A stretch of 64,000 nt of DNA, from the NCBI RefSeq assembly GCF_041820985.1, contig NZ_JBGUAU010000027.1:1-64000 (forward strand), given 5' to 3'. This DNA comes from Evansella sp041820985 (lineage in GTDB: Bacteria; Bacillota; Bacilli; Bacillales; Salisediminibacteriaceae). The translations under genes and the position numbers were made by a program. Positions 61,266 to 64,000 of the stretch are shown here, piece after piece. A model generated the notes under the pieces. That model did no database searches. It was not told the DNA's origin and worked only from the letters and a program-made list of their open reading frames with translations. The stretch's first letter is position 1, and every line of letters begins with the position of its first letter.

Positions 61266-61924
61266 GTAAGATTTCCCCCTTCAATAACTGCGGAAATGCG
61301 CTCCACCATATCATCGATTTGCTCTGATTTCGTTCGGTAGCTAACTGGATTAACAATGAATCGAGAAGTAATCGGTATCATCGTTTCTAATTCCACTAGT
61401 CCGTTTTCCTTCAGTGTCTGCCCAGTGGAAACAATGTCCACAATTCGATCTGCCAGACCAATAATGGGAGCTAATTCAATCGACCCATTTAATTTAATAA
61501 TTTCCACTTGCTCCCCTTGCTCTCGAAAGTAACTAGAAGCTAAGTTTGGATACTTCGATGCTATTTTTGGCGCAATATCTGCTTGAGGATTATAGGACGG
61601 AAGCGCCGCCACTGCCATATAACACTCACTAATTTTTAAATCAAGCACTTCGTACACATCACGCTTTTCTTCTATTAATACATCTTTTCCTGCAACTCCA
61701 ACATCCGCCACACCATGTTCTACATACGTTGGTACATCCATTGGTTTTGCTAAAATAAAGCGCATGCCTGCTTCCGGTGAATCAATGATCAGTTTACGTG
61801 ACTCATCAAATTCTGGAGGTAGAGGATAATTTGCTTTTCGCAGTAAAGCAACTGCTTCGTCAAAAATTCTGCCTTTAGGCATTGCAACCGTTAATAACTG
61901 ATTTGAATCTTGTTGATTTGCCAT
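61262..61924 (-). CDS. hisG: ATP phosphoribosyltransferase, short form
   Basis: A 220-residue catalytic subunit for the first step of histidine synthesis. LTVAMPKGRIFDEAVALL, VGVAGKDVLIEE and ELAPIIGLADRIVDIVSTGQTLKENGL are typical. It lacks the C-terminal regulatory domain of long HisG, so it needs HisZ, encoded directly upstream with no gap. Confidence 0.96.
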   Translation of the reverse strand: MANQQDSNQLLTVAMPKGRIFDEAVALLRKANYPLPPEFDESRKLIIDSPEAGMRFILAKPMDVPTYVEHGVADVGVAGKDVLIEEKRDVYEVLDLKISECYMAVAALPSYNPQADIAPKIASKYPNLASSYFREQGEQVEIIKLNGSIELAPIIGLADRIVDIVSTGQTLKENGLVELETMIPITSRFIVNPVSYRTKSEQIDDMVERISAVIEGGNLT

Positions 61925-63115
61925 TTATCTTGCCCCTCCCCCATTGCCGTTCGAACCTACGAAGTACACAACTTCTGTAAACTGAGCAGAATAAGAATCT
62001 ATATTTTTAATTCCAGTAATATCTTGCATTACAACGGTACGTTCTTCTTGACGCAACGTTATTGCTTTTTCCATCGCTTCTTTTCGGCGCTCATTGCTAA
62101 AAATAATGCAAACGTCATTTGTAATAGATTCCTTTGTTTTTCCCAGAGCCTCCGTCAATCGATCTAAGCGAAGTCCAAAGCCAGTTGCAGGTTCTGGATG
62201 ATCAAATTTACTCAAAAGCTCATCGTATCGCCCACCACTTCCAAGTGGATATCCGAGCCCACTGCTATACGCTTCAAAAACAGCGCCAGTATAGTAGCTC
62301 ATATGCATGACAAGTTTTAAATCAATCAACATGTGTTCCGATAAGTTATACGCGTCTAATACGGAAATTAATTGTTGTAGTTGCGCCAAGGCATCTTGCG
62401 CCTCTTGGCTTTCCACTAGTGATTCTGCTTTTGCTAAAACTTCTGTGCCTCCTTTTAATTGAAGGAGATCTTTTAACCGTCGCTTATCAATAGAAGAAAG
62501 TGCTAATTGATCCACTTCTTTACGAAAACCTACATAATTTTTTTCATATAAAAAACGGAGGAAAGCGTCCACTCGTGATTCATTTCCAAGAATCTCGTAT
62601 AAAAACGCGTTTACAAAACCTACATGCCCTACTGCTACTTGGTAGTCCTTCAGGCCAGCTTTTTCCAACGATGCCATCATGAGAGCAATAACTTCTCCAT
62701 CCGCACTATTCGATCCATCACCGATAAGCTCCACACCGATTTGTTCGAATTCCGCGGATTTCCCTCCTTCTCGTTGCTGGGAGCGAAAGACCGGAGCATC
62801 ATACGTAAGGCGTAACGGTCGCTCTGCTTTGCGAAGAGTGGATGCAGCAATACGTGCGATTGGTGCGGTCATGTCCGGACGGAGTACCAATGTATTTCCG
62901 TCGGGATCTAACAGCTTAAAAAGCTGCTGATCTAAAATAGCAGACGCTGCACCGATCGTTTCATAAAACTCTAGTGTGGGAGTTTCAATGGGAGCATACC
63001 CCCAACGAGCCACCTCTTGTGAAATAGAATCCCTTACTTGTCTTTTCAGCTGAAACAATTCAGGAAGTGTATCCCTCATCCCAACTGGCTTCTCAAACAT
63101 AAACAACTTTGTCAT
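61925..63115 (-). CDS. hisZ: ATP phosphoribosyltransferase regulatory subunit
   Basis: A 396-residue paralogue of histidyl-tRNA synthetase that pairs with short HisG and carries histidine feedback. Class II core motifs are recognisable (LRPDMTAPIARIAAS, GGRYDELLSKF, ATGFGLRLDRL), but the anticodon-binding domain is absent. First gene of the operon; the start has GAGGTGG 4 bases upstream. Confidence 0.94.
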   Translation of the reverse strand: MTKLFMFEKPVGMRDTLPELFQLKRQVRDSISQEVARWGYAPIETPTLEFYETIGAASAILDQQLFKLLDPDGNTLVLRPDMTAPIARIAASTLRKAERPLRLTYDAPVFRSQQREGGKSAEFEQIGVELIGDGSNSADGEVIALMMASLEKAGLKDYQVAVGHVGFVNAFLYEILGNESRVDAFLRFLYEKNYVGFRKEVDQLALSSIDKRRLKDLLQLKGGTEVLAKAESLVESQEAQDALAQLQQLISVLDAYNLSEHMLIDLKLVMHMSYYTGAVFEAYSSGLGYPLGSGGRYDELLSKFDHPEPATGFGLRLDRLTEALGKTKESITNDVCIIFSNERRKEAMEKAITLRQEERTVVMQDITGIKNIDSYSAQFTEVVYFVGSNGNGGGAR

Positions 63116-63180
63116 AACGCCACCTCAAATCCCTATCTAATATTATCCAACACTATTTCTAACTTTATTATGACACAAAA

Positions 63181-63243
63181 CCTTCCGGGACCTGGTCCCT
63201 GAACTTTTTGTCAGGGACCAGACCGCGCACAATTTTGTGAACG
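63181..63243 (-). repeat. D-family GGGACC palindromes upstream of hisZ, two units
   Basis: The plus strand reads GGGACCTGGTCCCTGAAC, then GTCAGGGACCAGACC and ACAATTTTGTGAAC, the same building blocks as the cluster inside the his operon. The rest of the gap 63116-63451 must hold the his promoter; no T-box or other leader was recognised. Confidence 0.85.
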
Positions 63244-63451
63244 ACATTCAATTAATTTTTTTGTTTCTACTACATTTTAACTTTAGTTCGCTAATGTGAT
63301 AGTGTAATAAAGGTATAATTAGTAGTCTACATTGGATTCTCCATATCGTCAACCTAAATTAACTAGTTTTATATGTATTTGGGCTTCGTCTTGTTCATCA
63401 ATGCTTGGACTAAAAAAATGGAACATCATTCCTTCTTATATACATGCAAAA

Positions 63452-63489
63452 GAAAAAACACCAAGATCATTGTGTTGTCTCCTTGGCGT
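63452..63489 (-). terminator. Terminator overlapping the 3' end of the acyltransferase gene
   Basis: CGCCAAG pairs with CTTGGTG on the minus strand, then TTTTTTC. The stop codon of the gene lies in the loop. It separates this gene from the his operon. Confidence 0.75.
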
Positions 63490-63994
63490 TTCTCTTTTCT
63501 TGTACAAGTTGTTCTTTCGTTCTTATTACTTGCATCGGATTTCCCCCAACAAAATATCCCGCGGGAACATCTTTATGAACAAGGGTACCAGCGGATACAA
63601 TCGCCCCATCACCTATTTCAACTCCAGGAAGAATAGTGGAGTTAGCGCCGATCATCACATTACTTCCTATGTGAACCTCTCCTATACGATATTCTTTAAT
63701 TAAGTATTCGTGGGCTAGGATTGTTGAATTGAAACCAATGATCGTATTCTTTCCGATCGTTATTTTTTCAGGAAACATAATATCCATTACAACCATTAGT
63801 GCTACAGCAGTCTTATCTCCGACTTTCATCCGTAAAAAAGTTCGATAAAGCCAATTTTTGACGCCTAAAAATGGGGTGTATCTCGCTATGAGAATCACGA
63901 TCACATTTTTTAAGACCTTCCAAAAAGACACGGTTCGATATATCTGCCATAAGGAATTTGCTCCCTTAACTGGATAACGAGTTGTCCGCCTCAT
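63467..63994 (-). CDS. yvoF: Hexapeptide-repeat acyltransferase (YvoF-like)
   Basis: A 175-residue left-handed beta-helix protein; hexapeptide turns run ITIGKNTIIGFNSTI and VHIGSNVMIGANSTILPGVEIGDGAIVSAGTLVHKDVPAGYFVGGNP, ending in the usual acetyl-CoA-binding loop. The N-terminal 60 residues are basic and partly hydrophobic. The acceptor substrate is unknown. B. subtilis has yvoF upstream of hisZ as here. Only six bases of the window precede the start codon, so its ribosome binding site is barely visible. Confidence 0.85.
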   Translation of the reverse strand: MRRTTRYPVKGANSLWQIYRTVSFWKVLKNVIVILIARYTPFLGVKNWLYRTFLRMKVGDKTAVALMVVMDIMFPEKITIGKNTIIGFNSTILAHEYLIKEYRIGEVHIGSNVMIGANSTILPGVEIGDGAIVSAGTLVHKDVPAGYFVGGNPMQVIRTKEQLVQEKRNAKETTQ

Positions 63995-64000
63995 AATGGT

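Noticed and set aside
63116..63466. T-box leader upstream of the his operon
   Set aside because: No T-box consensus or antiterminator stem could be found; only D-family repeats are visible.

Overview
The window is a stretch of chromosome from a low-GC Gram-positive of the family Bacillaceae. The evidence is the gene content and order: cggR-gapA-pgk-tpiA-gpmI-eno, secG-est-rnr-smpB-ssrA, yvcI-rapZ-glmR-whiA-crh and hisZGDBHAFI each appear as in Bacillus subtilis. Strong AGGAGG ribosome binding sites and several GTG/TTG starts fit the same family. No rRNA, tRNA, prophage or insertion-sequence transposase gene was recognised. No CRISPR array is present, although three long tandem arrays superficially resemble one.

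Layout. 1-590 is a 20-bp tandem array cut by the window edge. 0.7-5.7 kb holds an NhaC-type antiporter, a DUF1836 regulator, a hemolysin III homologue and an ECF sigma/anti-sigma module. 6-10 kb holds a CwlO-like peptidoglycan hydrolase, a GH105 pectin-oligomer hydrolase and small or unknown proteins. 9.8-12.4 kb is a divergent gltC/gdhA pair. 12.7-16 kb has pfkA and a KtrD-type potassium channel subunit with a c-di-AMP (ydaO/yuaA) riboswitch upstream. 16.5-22 kb has azoR, a SWIM-SNF2 helicase and a DUF421 protein. 22.6-30.2 kb is the trans-translation/RNA-decay/secretion cluster, read leftwards as secG, two esterases, rnr, smpB, ssrA. 31.4-40.7 kb is the glycolytic operon with cggR and sigL. 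41.9-48.2 kb is clpP and the crh/whiA/glmR/rapZ operon, then trxB. 48.5-56 kb has a TPR protein, a 1673-residue secreted pectinase and an AraC regulator. 56.4-64 kb is the complete histidine operon and a yvoF-like acyltransferase.

Most notable find. The tmRNA gene ssrA (minus strand) is interrupted inside its T-loop by a 279-nt sequence with the pairings of a self-splicing group I intron (P1 with a U.G at the splice site, P2, P3, P7, P8, P9 and a terminal G). Splicing would restore a normal T-arm, so ribosome rescue in this organism probably depends on intron removal. A freestanding LAGLIDADG endonuclease gene lies 136 bp beyond the tmRNA 3' end, on the opposite strand and outside the intron.

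The intergenic DNA is unusually repeat-rich. There are three unrelated tandem arrays (20 bp x about 28, 51 bp x 16, 52 bp x 15). There are also two dispersed families: GGGACC-type palindromes, one cluster of which sits inside the his operon, and a GCGAATGGAAT-type element. Finally there is a 593-bp segment bounded by perfect 20-bp inverted repeats between sigL and clpP. Functional links include pectin use (PL10/CE8 enzyme, AraC regulator, GH105 hydrolase), carbon-flux control (CggR operator, Crh, GlmR, a cre-like site at sigL) and protein quality control (CtsR-controlled clpP, tmRNA-SmpB, RNase R).
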